Origin: Pleurodeles waltl
Lineage: Eukaryota > Chordata > Amphibia > Caudata > Salamandridae
DNA length: 64,000 nucleotides
NCBI RefSeq assembly: GCF_031143425.1
Contig: NC_090437.1
Location: 845,879,978 to 845,943,977 of the forward strand
Reading direction: 5' to 3'
The translations under genes were made by a program, and so were the position numbers. Positions within the stretch are counted from its first letter, which is position 1. The number at the start of each line of letters is the position of its first letter. Of the stretch, positions 10,170 to 20,989 are shown one piece after another. The notes beneath the pieces are model-generated. The model had not been told where the DNA came from. It saw only the letters and a list, made by a program, of their open reading frames with translations, and ran no database searches.

Positions 10170-13166
10170 TGTAGGAGGCTGGCCTGGTTTGTAGTGAGTA
10201 CCAAGGGGTACTTACACTCTGCACCAGGTCCAGGTATCCCTTATTAGTGTAGAAGAGGTGTCTAGCAGCTTAGGCTGATAGAAAAGAGTAGCTTAGCAGA
10301 GCAGCTTAGGCTGAACTAGGAGACATGCAAAGCTCCCACTATACCACTGGTGTCATATGCACAATATCATAAGAAAACACAATACACAGATATACTAAAA
10401 ATAAAGGTACTTTATTTTTATGACAATATGCCAAAAGTATCTCAGTGAGTACCCTCAGTATGAGGATAGCAAATATACACAAGATATATGTACACAATAC
10501 CACAATTATGCAGTAATAACAATAGAAAGCAATGCAAGCAATGTACAGTCACAACAGATTGCAATGAGAGCACATAGGTATAGGGGCAACACAAACCATA
10601 TACTCCAAAAGTGGAATGCGAACCACAAATGGACCCCAAACCTATGTGAGCTTGTAGAGGGTCACTGGGACTGTAAGAAAACAGTGAGGGTTAGAAAAAT
10701 GCCCCACCCCAAAACCCTGAACAGTAGGTGTAAAGTGCACCTAAGTTCCCCAGAGAGCACAGAAGTCGTGATAGGGGAATTCTGCAAGGAATACCAACAC
10801 CAGCAATGCAACAACAATGGATTTCCGGACGAGAGTACCTGTGGAACAAGGGGACCAAGTCCAAGAGTCACGATCAAGTCGGGAGTGGGCAGATGCCCAG
10901 GAAATGCCAGCTGTGGATGCAAAGAAGCTGCCACCGGATGGTAGAAGCTGTGGATTCTGCAAGAACGAAGAGGGATAGGAACCTCCCCTCTGGAGGATGG
11001 ATGTCCCACGTCGTGAAGAAGCTTGCAGAGGTACTCCCATGCAGAAAGACCACAAACAAGCCTTGCTAGCTGCAAGGGTCGCGGTTAGGGTTTTTGGATG
11101 CTGCTGTGGCCCAGGAGGGACCAGGATGTCCCAATTGCGTGAGGAGACAGAGGGGGTGCCTAGCAAGACAAGGAGCCCTCTCAGGAGCAGGCAGCACCCG
11201 CAGAAGTGCCGGAACAGGCGCTACAAAGAAGAGTGAACCGGAGCTCACCCGAAGTCACAAAAGAAGATCCCACGATGCCGGAGGACAACTCAGGAGGTTG
11301 TGCACTGCAGGTTAGAGTGTCGGGGACCCAGGCTTGGCTGTGCACAAAGGAAATCCTGGAAGAGTGCACAGGAGCCGGAGCAGCTGCAAATCACGCGGTA
11401 CCCAGCAATGCAGTCTAGCGTGGGGAGGCAAGGACTTACCTCCACCAAACTTGGACTGAAGAGTCACTGGACTGTGGGAGTCACTTGGACAGAGTTGCTG
11501 AGTTCCAGGGACCAAGCTCGTCATGCTGAGAGGGGACCCAGAGGACCGGTGATGCAGTCTTTTGTTGCCTGCGGTTGCAGGGGGAAGATTCCGTCGACCC
11601 ACGGGAGATTTCTTCGGAGCTTCTAGTGCAGAGAGGAGGCAGACTACCCCCACAGCATGCACCACCAGGAAAACAGTGGAGAAGGCGGCAGGATCAGCGA
11701 TACAAGGTTGCAGTAGTCGTCTTTGCTACTTTGTTGCGGTTTTGCAGGTGTCCAGAGCAGTCAGCGGTCGATTCCTTGGCAGAAGGCGAAGAGAGAGATG
11801 CAGAGGAACTCTGATGAGCTCTTGCATTCGTTGTCTAAAGAATTCCCCAAAGCAGAGACCCTAAATAGCCAGAAAAGGAGGTTTGGCTACTTAGGAAGGA
11901 GGACAGGTTAGCAACACAGGTAAGAGCCTATCAGAAGGAGTCTCTGACGTCACCTGCTGGCACTGGCCACTCAGAGCAGTCCAGTGTGCCGGCAGCACCT
12001 CTGTTTCCAAGATGGCAGAGGTCTGGAGCACACTGGAGGAGCTCTGGGCACCTCCCAGGGGAGGTGCAAGTCAGGGGAGTGGTCACTCCACTTTCCTTTG
12101 TCCAGTTTCGCGCCAGAGCAGGGCTGGGGGATCCCTGAACCGGTGTAGACTGGCTTATGCAGAGATGGGCACCATCTGTGCCCATCAAAGCATTTCCAGA
12201 GGCTGGGGGAGGCTACTCCTCCCCAGCCCTGACACCTTTTTCCAAAGGGAGAGGGTGTAACACCCTCTCTCTGAGGAAGTCCTTTGTTCTGCCTTCCTGG
12301 GCCAAGCCTGGCTGGACCCCAGGAGGGCAGAAACCTGTCTGAGGGGTTGGCAGCAGCAGCAGCTGCAGTGAAACCCCGGGAAAGGTAGTTTGGCAGTACT
12401 CGGGTCTGTGCTAGAGACTCGGGGATCATGGAATTGTCTCCCCAATGGCAGGATGGCATTGGGGTGACAATTCCATGATCTTAGACATGTTACATGGCCA
12501 TGTTCGGAGTTACCATTGTGACGCTATACATAGGTAGTGACATATGTATAGTGCACGCGTGTAATGGTGTCCCCGCACTCACAAAGTCCGGGGAATTTGC
12601 CCTGAACAATGTGGGGGCACCTTGGCTAGTTCCAGGGTGCCCACACACTAAGTAACTTTGCACCCAACCTTTATCAGGTAAAGGTTAGACATATAGGTGA
12701 CTTATAAGTTACTTAAGTGCAGTGGTAATTGGCTGTGAAATAACGTGGACGTTATTTCACTCAGGCTGCAGTGGCAGGCCTGTGTAAGAATTGACAGAGC
12801 TCCCTATGGGTGGCAAAAGAAATGCTGCAGCCCATAGGGATCTCCTGGAACCCCAATACCCTGGGTACCTCAGTACCATATACTAGGGAATTATAAGGGT
12901 GTTCCAGTATGCCAATGTGAATTGGTGAAATTGGTCACTAGCCTGTTAGTGACAATTTGGAAAGCAAAGAAAAGGCATAACCACTGAGGTTCTGGTTAGC
13001 AGAGCCTCAGTGAGACAGTTAGTCATCACACAGGGAACACATACAGGGCACACTTATGAGCACTGGGGCCCTAGCTGGCAGGGTCCCAGTGACACATATA
13101 ACTAAAACAACATATATACAGTGAAATATGGGGGTAACATGCCAGGCAAGATGATACTTTCCTACA
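10170..13166 (+). mobile_element. LTR-like element C (TG...CA, 5-bp target duplication) in the RT gene of DIRS B
   Basis: This is a 2997-bp element with termini TGTAGGA...TCCTACA, flanked by the direct repeat gcttg at 10165-10169 and 13167-13171. TG...CA ends plus a 5-bp duplication indicate LTR-type integration, so it is most simply a very long solo LTR or a non-autonomous LTR element. Removing it with one gcttg copy restores an unbroken RT frame in B (PMPQ joined to ATHLQTT). Inside, aaaataaaggtactttattt lies near 10400, and several chance open frames (the longest 174 codons at 10420-10944) resemble no protein I know. Orientation is arbitrary. Confidence 0.85.
12424..12480. repeat. Near-perfect inverted repeat in element C
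   Basis: The outer arms gatcatggaattgtc (12424-12438) and 12466-12480 pair over 15 bp. The inner arms ccccaatg (12440-12447) and 12457-12464 pair over 8 bp. The loop is about 9 nt. It would form a stable hairpin or cruciform. Confidence 0.85.
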
Positions 13167-13171
13167 GCTTG

Positions 13172-13930
13172 GGGCATAGGATCCTTCAACAGCCAGTCAT
13201 CGAGGTAGGGAAAGACAAATCCCTAACCTGAGCAGATGAGCTGCTACCACCGCCATCGCTTTGGTGAACACCCGAGGGGCACTGGTGAGACTGAATAGGG
13301 AGCACTGTAAATTGAAAGTGCTTGTGGCCCACCTTGAACCGCAATAAACGCCTGTGGGTGGGCAGGATGGGGATGTGAAAAAAAAAGCATTCTGCAAGTC
13401 CAACGCTACCACCCAGTCTCCTTGGTCTAGGGCAGACAAGACCTGAGCAAGAGTGAGCCTCTTGAATTTCTCCTTTTTGAGGAAGAGACTGACTTCCCTT
13501 AAAGCCAAGATAGGGCAAAGACCCTTGTTCTATTTTGGAATCAGAAAGTAGCGGGAATTACAACCACTGCCCACTTCTGACATCAGGACCTTTTCTATGG
13601 CTCCTTTGGCCAAGAGAGCTGTAACATCCTTGCGGAGCAAGATTAAATGATCCTCCGTCAGCCATTCTTTCAATGGGGGATAGAGGGAGGGAAAGTTTGG
13701 AAGGGGAAGGAACAGCCCTTCTGTATGATCTGCAAGACCCATTCATCTGATATTACATACCGCTAGTGAGGGAGAAGAAATCAAATCCTCCCTCCAACTG
13801 GACAAGCATAGTCTTGCAGAACCATACTAGGAAGGCTTGGGTGTTGTGGAAGAGGGGGGGCTGGGTGGTGGCCGGCCTCTGGCTAGACCCTCTGGGTCTG
13901 AAGGTACCACGACCTCATCCTCTCACTTGA
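13172..13930 (-). pseudogene. DIRS B reverse transcriptase, N-terminal and palm part
   Basis: On the minus strand, 13746-13530 gives CNSRYFLIPK and DVTALLAKGAIEKVLMSEVG, the RT entry motifs. 13508-13197 gives KFKRLTLAQVLSALDQGDWV and HLLRLGI. A frameshift then yields VFPYLDDWLLKDPMPQ, with the YLDD catalytic motif at 13196-13207. Three frames are needed to read it, so it is inactive. Element C begins directly after this segment. The gene lies between gag and the RNase H part, the expected DIRS order. Confidence 0.84.
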
Positions 13931-15692
13931 TGCTGTGAAGATGGAGGACTGTGGCTGACCTGTGGGTGGCATGGTACCCCACCCCTCCCAAAGCCTCAAA
14001 AAAACCAGAAGGCAGACTGCTGGCGAGCGGGTGGTGAGAGGCCCAAGGATCTGGCCATAACTCGAGAGTCCTTGAACCGCTTAAGCGCTGAGTCTGCCTT
14101 TTCTCCAAAAAGGAGTGAACCATTGAAAGGCATATCCATCAGATTTGCCTGGACATCCCCCGAAAAGCCAGTGGTACGAAGCCAGGTGTGGCGAAAATCA
14201 CTGTCAATGAAATCGCCCTGCCCAGTGGGTGGGTCGTGTCCATACCACACCGAATTGTAAACTTGGCTGCATCACTCCCATCCTTGACAGCCCGAGTGAG
14301 AGTTTCCCGTACTCCCTCCAGGAACTGGGGCAGCACCTGTGCCACCATAACCCATAAAGTATGTGAAAAACGCCCCAGCAGGCATGAGGTGTTTACGGAC
14401 CTCAAGGCCAGGCTGGAGGAAGAAAACATCTTCTTCCCAAGCTGGTCCAGCCTCTTGGATTCCCTGTCCTGTGGAGCAGAACAAAAGGCACCATGGGATG
14501 TGGAGGCTTGGACCACCAAGCTCTCCGGGATGGGGTGTTGGGTGAGGAAACTAGGGTCGGTAGGAGCTGGTCGATGGTGGCAGCCAATTGTCTTATTTAC
14601 AGGAGCCACTGTGCTGAGTTTGCACCACATACCCAGCAGGACATCAGTAAGGGCCTCATTATAGGGTAACATCGGCTCCGATGTAGCAAACCCTGGCAGA
14701 AGCACCTCTGTCTGGATGTTAGTCCATGTTCAAGACCACGATGGCATGTGACCCTCCCTCCTCCGTAGCCACAGAAAGAGGTGAAAGCATACCAGGATCA
14801 GGAGAAGTATCCAGTCCACTGGCTTCCCCTAGATCCTCATACCAATCCTGCTCCTCTAATCCATACTCTAAGGGGTCCTCAGACCCCACCCATTCCTCAC
14901 TGGTGCCTGGCTCTTCAAAATAAGCCTCAGACACTGATCTGGGCCATATCGGCCCCATCGAAGTCGGAATCTGCATTATGCGATGTCGTTCTGGCTCCAG
15001 ATCATCTGGAATGAGGATAGGGCTCCCACCACCAGTAGGTGACAGTGGTGGAGGGAGCATGGAAGTCAGACCTGGTGCCGGTCCAGATCTGATATCAGAT
15101 CCCATGATCCCCAACGGCACTGAGGACGAATCCACCGGCATAGAACCTGATGGGCCCCTGCTGACCTTGTGGGGTCTGAAGAACCACCCACGGGGGCAAC
15201 TCGCTTAAAAACACAGCGCATGGCTTCAGAGACCTCTTTAATTTGAGTGGGGGTCGCTCCGGCTCCCGGGTAAGGGGGGAGACATGAAGTCGGCCCTGAC
15301 ATCGGCTCAGCGGAAACGTGCTCGGACCGTCGACGTTTCCATGAGCTTCGTCGGCCAATGTGTGACGAAGGGAAGTCTGCTTGGACCTCTTCTTCTTGTG
15401 CCTCTTCGCCCAGTGCTCCGAGGACCTCGAGTGTGAAGAAGAGTACTTGGGGATCCTGGAGCAGTCACGCGACCTCCTCCGCGAGCAGGACCGTGACCTC
15501 CTAGGAGTCGCGCCGACCGAAGTCAAATGCCCGGCCGCCATGAGCTTCAGAGACTGTTCTCTCAAAGCTTTCGGACCACAGCCCGGCAGTCGGAGCACAA
15601 CTTTGCGTCTTGGTCTCTGCCGAGGCACCAGAGACATACATGGAGCAATGGCAGGCGCCACGCAGCTTAAATCCCGTCTTTCTAGATGACAT
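13930..15692 (-). pseudogene. DIRS B gag
   Basis: The likely start is the ATG whose complement is at 15690-15692, giving MSSRKTGFKL and GACHCSMYVSG. This resembles the start of A's gag (MSQLKKSGFRLCKECGVHM), a CxxC-type zinc-binding region. The next frame has a basic, Ser/Arg-rich stretch (RRSRSCSRRRSRDCSR, HKKKRSKQTS), typical of nucleic-acid-binding gag. Then come an acidic, Pro-rich region (15141-14719) and a conserved gag core in 14705-14139 (SSSSLALRSVNTSCLLGRF; a similar ALKSVNTTCVLGRYIHTL is in A). Gag would coat the RNA genome. Frame changes show decay. Element H sits 9 bases upstream of the ATG. Confidence 0.75.
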
Positions 15693-16080
15693 CCTAACAC
15701 TGTCACAGTTTTCAATGGGCTTACCGTCGAAGTTGAGAAGAGTTGGGGAACGGCCCCGGTTCCAGCAGGTTCTGCTCTGGGCGAGGTAGGGGCGACCCCT
15801 TCCGGTAGCCACGGTGCTGTTTGACAATAGCAAGCCACTACAGTCCATGCCCTCCAGAAGGAGTCCCAGAGGAAAAACCCCAGTAGGGTAAAAAACCTCC
15901 AACAGGAACTCCCTGAATAGGAAGGAGGACACCAAGGCCTTAGAGCGGAAGATCCGGAGTACAGGAAGACTGGAAAACGAAGACAGATCAGGAAACACTG
16001 GATTCACAGGAAGAAACCAGTCAGAGCGTGATTATCACCAAGGAGTGTTGCAACGCAATGAACAAGCAGCTGACTTCCCC

Positions 16081-16090
16081 TTATATACCT
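16081..16090 (-). promoter_or_regulatory. Candidate TATA box of LTR element H
   Basis: The minus strand reads aggtatataagg, a strong TATA motif, about 390 bp upstream of the gag ATG of DIRS B and pointing towards it. It is a candidate promoter only; no transcription evidence is available. Confidence 0.45.
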
Positions 16091-16449
16091 CTAGACAGGA
16101 AGTAGGAAACAGGAAGTAGAAACACCACCATCTTGAATTGGGAAAAAGAGTATAATAGTGAATCAGGTACATGCGTCCAAACAAAGAAAAATAATGCATG
16201 CTAGGAAGAGAGGAAGTGGGTAGCATGCTGGGAAAGGGAAAAGGTCTGCATAAAAGCACCATCATGTGCAAATATCCGGCTTTTGCCTGTGCATGCTGGT
16301 AAGTGCCCAAGTACATGCAGTCAAAAATGTAAAGCGCACTAATGCGCAGTGCGCGGCAGGATCTAGACCAAACTCGAGGTCTTTCTCCCGCCGCGTTTGT
16401 CTTTCCTGGAAAGACAAAAGAAGGGGGCGTGGCGAGTGCCGCGGCCCCC

Positions 16450-16580
16450 GGACGAACCCGCGGCTGTCCCCGCGACCCGCACACAAGCCGCGGCTTCCCT
16501 CGCGGCTTGCATACAGGCCGCGGCTTCCCCCGTGGTTCGTATGCCGGCCATGGCTTTCCCCGTGGCCCGCACGCAGACCG
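16450..16580. repeat. GC-rich 30-bp minisatellite inside H
   Basis: About four copies of a 30-bp unit containing ccgcggcttcccc(g/c)... occur in a row. In one minus-strand frame they encode a repeated ten-residue unit of the type CGPRGKPxPx (e.g. ACGPRGKPWPAYEPRGKPRP). The frame is probably fortuitous because the host element looks like a solo LTR. Confidence 0.75.
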
Positions 16581-16739
16581 CGGTAGAATGCCACGGCGCG
16601 GCCGCCTGAGCCTGCGGCCGCGGCAGCCGCACCGTGACACACACAGATATGAAAAATCTTTGACAAAACGGTCGAAAAAGGCTTGCCAAAAAAGGCAAAG
16701 GGTAGCTTGATCCCAGATCTGCGCTTAACCAGCACGAAA

Positions 16740-16971
16740 GAAAACTAACTGACGTACAGGCGCCAGGGTGGTGCCTTTATAGGCGACCATGGCATGACAG
16801 ATGGCTCCAACGACACAGATGAAGCCACGCGGAGCCGAGCGATGCACGTGGATCTGAACGATGCCACCCGATAGTGCGCACAGGGTATTGCTCAGCAAAA
16901 AATTCTGGATATGAAGCGGACGTCAGAGAATTCAAAGGTAAGGAATCTGTAGCTAAAGGTCTCTATCAGAT
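16740..16971 (-). repeat. Right inverted terminal repeat of DIRS B
   Basis: This is the reverse complement of 7551-7830 with scattered mismatches. It ends ...ctatcagat at 16971, which is the base predicted from the internal complementary region (8015 onward). Confidence 0.85.
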
Positions 16972-17250
16972 AAGGAAGGGAATACCCATTCCCTACAATG
17001 CTTAAAACCCAAGAGACTGATGAAATATTGTCTTCCACTCTTGAAGAAAATTAATTAACCTCCCCGCCCCACGTGCAACACATGCTGATGAAAGGAGAGA
17101 GAACTAAGGCTGCTTTCCGGAAAGGTTCCCAGTGGAGGAGGAGGAAGGTTGCTGGACAGCACCACATTGCCTAAGTCTTCCCAGACCTCTTTAGGACCTA
17201 TAGAGGGGGTTGGCAGACTGTTGACCCTGGAGCTGCTGCCTCCCATGAAA
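16972..17250 (-). pseudogene. DIRS A reverse transcriptase, N-terminal part (right of the nested insertion)
   Basis: On the minus strand, codons directly before the B insertion read VSWVLSIVGNGYSLP and continue across the junction into FRSFALSSLPS at 7550. This matches the start of DIRS RT domains ('WVL.I...GY.LPF'). Upstream, 17246-17055 is an open frame rich in Ser and Pro (LSSNLPPPPLGTFPESSLSS) that probably joins gag to RT. Small indels separate the frames. Confidence 0.8.
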
Positions 17251-17329
17251 GGAGGCCAAACTCCTAAACCTGCAGAAAAGGTCTATAGGTCGAAGAGAGT
17301 GACTGAAGACCTAAAGACCTAGCCATGGC

Positions 17330-19117
17330 CTTGCTCTCCTTGAACCTTTCTAGCACTGAGTAAGCCTTCTCTCCAAACAATCTGGACCCGTTAAAAAGTG
17401 AAATCCATCACAGTGGACTGTACATGAGGGGAGAACCATGACGCCCCCCCACCCAAGCCACGCATGCTTTCTGCTAGCCGCCGATGTACCCATAGCTCTG
17501 GCAACCGAGTCCGCAGTGTCCAGGCCCGATTGAATGACCTGCTTGGCTGCTGCCTGGGTATCCAGCAGCAGCTCCTTAAAATGCTCCTGCACATCTTGTG
17601 GCACTTTGGGAACCACCTCCTTAGCTGAGTCCATCAGTGTATGGATATATCTGCCCAACACACATGTAGTATTAACTGATTTCAAAGCCATGCTACATGA
17701 TGAAAAGACCATTCCATGCATTTTGATTCCCTATCTGCAGGAGTCGTACGGAACTTTAGAAGAACAAGAAGTCTCAACTACCAGATTTTCAAGTGTCAGA
17801 TGCCGAATAAGGAATTGCTGGTCACCTGGTGCAACCCTATACCTTCTGACAATTACTTTGGAAACAGCTGGAGTAGGTACAAGTTTCCACCACCGATCTA
17901 GAACAGGCTCTGACAAAGTTGTGTTAAATGGCAGCAAAGGTTCTGATGTTGCAGAGGAGGACTGGAGAACCTCAGTCAGGATGTTGGACTTCAGCTCCGA
18001 TGTGGGTAATGGCAATTCCAAAAGGTCAGCAGCCTTCCTGATCACATCATGAAAATAGTAACTTCCAGAGGCAGGATACCCCCAGGTGATAACAACTCCC
18101 ACTAAGGCGAAGTGTCCAGTCCACTTGCCACCTCAACACCCTCAAAGCCATGAGAATGTAAAGGGATCTCACCTTCTTCTAAATCTTGTTGCTCCTCCAG
18201 ATATTGCTGCTCCTCCAGGAGCTTCCAGGGCTCCCTTCTAGATCTTAATCTAGACTCCAATCAGGGTGTCGATAAAGAGTGTGCCGACGTCAAGGATGTT
18301 TGTTGTGGCACCGAAAATGCCAGAGCCAGCACTGGGATTTTACTCCGGGTAGGGGTTGAGTGACTCAATGCCAGACTAGTATTATCCAATATCAGTATCA
18401 GTGCCGACGGTGCTGTCATCCCCGAAGTTGATGGAGCCGTTGGCAAAGAAAGCATAAAAGGAGCCAAGACTAAAGGCTAAAGGACCCCTTGGTCCTGCAG
18501 ATGCATCAACGGGGGTCATCGCCCACTGAACATAGCATTTAAAAAGGCAGATAGATCCACCCCAGGAAAGGCCGGATAGTCTCATTGAGGCTGGACCCGA
18601 CTTGATTCTCGCTCTTCAATCTCCTGGCATGGTGGAGTAACAGGGAAGAACTGCGTTGCAAGACTTGTGGGCGACACCAAGATGTCAACCAAAGATGGAG
18701 CCGGTGACATTTCTGCCGACTTCAGTTGCAGTGGAGAAAGGGTGGGGCTCACCTCCCAGGTCAAATGCCGATACTTGGAAGCTGGTGACAAAGACTTTGG
18801 GCTAGCATCTTGGAAACAGCGATGCCGAGAGCTGTGGTGATGCCCCTTCTTATGTGATTTCAAAGACCTACGGGAAGACAACTCCTCTGGAGGCCTGGAT
18901 CTTTGACTGCCCCGCTTCTCCTTTATGGCCTGTGCCAGGAACAGTTTTGCTTCTCTTTCCTTCAGTGCCTTCGGGTTCATACTCTGGCAAGAAGAGCATC
19001 CCCGACGTAGTGATCGGAACTGAGGCACCAGATGCAATGTTCAGACGGGTCAGTAACTGACATATGAACTCCACACTCTTTGCAAAGCCTAAAACCGGAC
19101 TTCTTCAGCTGAGACAT
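17330..19117 (-). pseudogene. DIRS A gag
   Basis: The likely start is the ATG at 19117 on the minus strand (MSQLKKSGFRLCKECGVHM). It is followed by DPSEHCIWCLSSDHYV and, in the next frame, CSSCQSMNPKALKEREAKLF, forming a cluster of CxxC zinc-binding pairs. Then come a basic Ser/Arg stretch (HKKGHHHSSRHRCF), low-complexity Pro/Ser sequence (18780-18260), and the conserved core in 18102-17350 (SSCSMALKSVNTTCVLGRYI; LLDTQAAAKQVIQSGLDTAD), shared with B's gag. At least three frames are needed. It would package the RNA genome. Confidence 0.75.
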
Positions 19118-19174
19118 TGCAGCATGCAGGAAACTCGACAAACAAGCTCCCTTGACACAGTGTAACACCTGGAG

Positions 19175-19367
19175 AGGTAGAAAAGCCGTTCGCCTCGAAG
19201 GTGTGGAAAAAAGGGAACTGACGTCAGCACTCAGGCATCAGACGGAGCCGTTCCATTGTGACGTCCTCGTCAACGTGGAGAGCTAGAAAGAAAAGATTTC
19301 TGTTGAATGCTGGTGCATTGAGAGTATTCAAAAGGTGAGGAATCCATAGGTAGATGTATCCATCACA
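19175..19367 (-). repeat. Right inverted terminal repeat of DIRS A
   Basis: This is the reverse complement of the left end of A. It holds ccgttccattgtgacgtcct, attcaaaaggtgaggaatcc and tagatgtatccatca. It ends at about 19367, judged from the internal complementary regions at 4732 and 46254. Confidence 0.78.
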
Positions 19368-20524
19368 AGCATAAAGATCTTCCTTACCTAACACAGATTT
19401 CATGATAGGCCTCATGTGCTTGTCGAACAAATCTCTTTTCAGCCACATAGTTATTTTCTCTAAATAATAAATAGGAGACGCTAAAGATGTTTAGAAAGTA
19501 GGGATATTTGTTTCCAAAAGAGAAGATTATTTAGAAATTGTTTCCAGCTGTCAACCTTGGAGATATTTGTATTTTCTGAAAATATTGGGTATCTCATGCT
19601 TCATAATCCTCTGATGTAGATATAAAATATTACCAGTGGAGAAACATGTCAATAATACTCCGATACAGTCGATATTTGTCCAAAGTAAACACAAGTTGGT
19701 GGGGGGCATATGTTTCCAAAAGCTGCTACATTCACAGATATGGTGCTCAAGTTTTGGGAAATCCATAACCCTACCCTCATATTTCTAACTCCAATGAGGC
19801 TACTCATCCTCCTAGAAAAGGTTGTAAAGAGCCCTTTCCCTTTGTTTTAAAAGAATAGATTATTTTCACTTGATGTAGAAGTTCATAGGACTTTAATTGC
19901 TAACTGAAGTGGATATACATATTAAATTATATGTTACATTTTGACATTGTATAATATGTTTCATTTTCCTCAAGAAGCTAATGTTCTGAATGGTCCCTTT
20001 TCCAATTTTAGGGGTCGGCTACATTTGTTACAGCTCTATTACTTCCAATACTAACATATACTTACAGTGGGGCAGGATCAGCCCCTTGCTCATGACTGGA
20101 TGTCTTTGTTGTCTATTTCAGGTCTCTGCTCTTGATTCAATGGGTTTAATCACTATTCTTGTGTTTGTCCCACTCAGGAAAATGTCAGTCTCATGGTGTT
20201 CTGGCTGGATGATTAGTATCCTTCTACTGTTGACCTGAGGAGACGCTTTTTTTCTTACCTTTTCAGCACTCCATTAGAGTGCATGTCTATACTTGACCTC
20301 TCCCTCATCCACTTGTTCCTCCAGCTACCAGAGTGCCCCAAATCCAATGGGCTCTCCATTTAATAACCTTCATCTCTCCTGCTCGTTCATTAATCCTTAA
20401 TGCTTTTCACCCTTTTGGATTTCTTTATTTTTTTTAAACGCTTGCCAATTGCAAAATTCTGCCAGGCTGCTCACTTCTTTTTTTCACTCTTGCACACTTT
20501 CTTTATTATTTTTAATTTACAATA
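19368..20524. other. Unassigned AT-rich sequence
   Basis: No gene seen. The part from about 20240, with gcactccatta and CT-rich text, is loosely similar to 62030-62340, so it may be a dispersed repeat. It ends in an A-run at 20523-20538. Confidence 0.4.
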
Positions 20525-20866
20525 AAAAAAAAAAAAAACATTTGACACAGTAAAACAGTAAAGTAAAAATTCCACAATAGCTGCCAGAGTGTCTCGACAC
20601 ATGTCAATACATGCACCTTGTAGAAAGCTCATGCATGCATATGCATCAGCAGTCATTTTGGAATGGCTTCTGTGTGCTTGTATGCATCACAGTGCACGCA
20701 CATGTTGATGCTGTTTCTGATAGACAAACATATTACAATAGCTTCAACATGTGTGTGCCTAATGATGCGTGCATTCTCACAGAAACCATTCAAGATGGTT
20801 GCTGATGCATACGCCTACATGAGCTTGCTTCAAGATGCCTGTGTTTGCATTCTAAGCCATTATTTT
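20525..20866. repeat. Fold-back (inverted) repeat
   Basis: The arms 20625-20674 and 20778-20826 are imperfect reverse complements (roughly four bases in five match), around a spacer of about 100 bp. Shared words include gctgatgcat, cagaaaccatt and catgagctt. A related but less clear segment occurs at about 23600-23760. It could be a MITE or a decayed fold-back element. Confidence 0.65.
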
Positions 20867-20989
20867 TGACTGTATAGATTGACATAATACTCTTGCATTT
20901 ACATCACATTCATACTCAGCTCCTTCCTTACTCAGAAATCTCAGTTCGCCCATAGTATATGAAACATATTTCTCTAATGTACCCTACAA

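Larger units (their letters stand above)
15701..16639 (-). mobile_element. Solo-LTR-like element H in the leader of DIRS B
   Basis: This is a 939-bp element with ends TGTCACAG...ACCGTGACA. The flanks aacac (15696-15700) and cacac (16640-16644) agree at four of five positions, suggesting a slightly mutated 5-bp target duplication. On the minus strand a TATA-like box (ggtatataagg; complement at 16080-16090) lies in the middle, which fits an LTR with U3 to the right and R-U5 to the left. A GC-rich 30-bp minisatellite occupies 16450-16580. Removing it rejoins B's leader to its gag ATG. No gag or pol frame of its own is present. Confidence 0.68.
7551..16971 (-). mobile_element. DIRS retrotransposon B, nested in the RT gene of A
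   Basis: This is a second DIRS element in the same orientation as A but from a different subfamily. Its termini read agaacaagttacttacc at the left and ...ggtctctatcagat at the right. It spans 9.42 kb; removing C (with one target copy) and H leaves about 5.5 kb. Its boundaries are set by A: the bases before 7551 and after 16971 join with no duplication and no loss into an open RT frame of A. The lack of a target duplication fits recombinase-mediated DIRS integration. B carries gag, RT, RNase H and recombinase, all with some frameshifts, and keeps more catalytic residues than A. Confidence 0.9.
4234..19367 (-). mobile_element. DIRS retrotransposon A (outer copy), carrying nested elements
   Basis: This is a DIRS-type (tyrosine-recombinase) retrotransposon on the minus strand. 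From right to left the order is right inverted terminal repeat, gag with zinc knuckle, RT, RNase H, tyrosine recombinase, internal complementary region, left inverted terminal repeat. The two ends are inverted copies of each other and both match the separate fragment at 45747-46424. The total span is about 15.1 kb, of which 9.4 kb is a second DIRS element (7551-16971); without it A is about 5.7 kb, a normal length for the group. Multiple frameshifts and stops make A inactive. The exact outer ends are uncertain by a few bases because DIRS elements lack target duplications. Confidence 0.87.

Noticed and set aside
10420..10944. 174-codon open frame in element C
   Set aside because: It covers the end of an LTR-like element, has biased composition from the DNA, and shows no known domain; overlapping frames on the other strand are open as well.
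14188..14664. 158-codon plus-strand frame
   Set aside because: Antisense shadow of the DIRS B gag, which has family-conserved segments on the minus strand.
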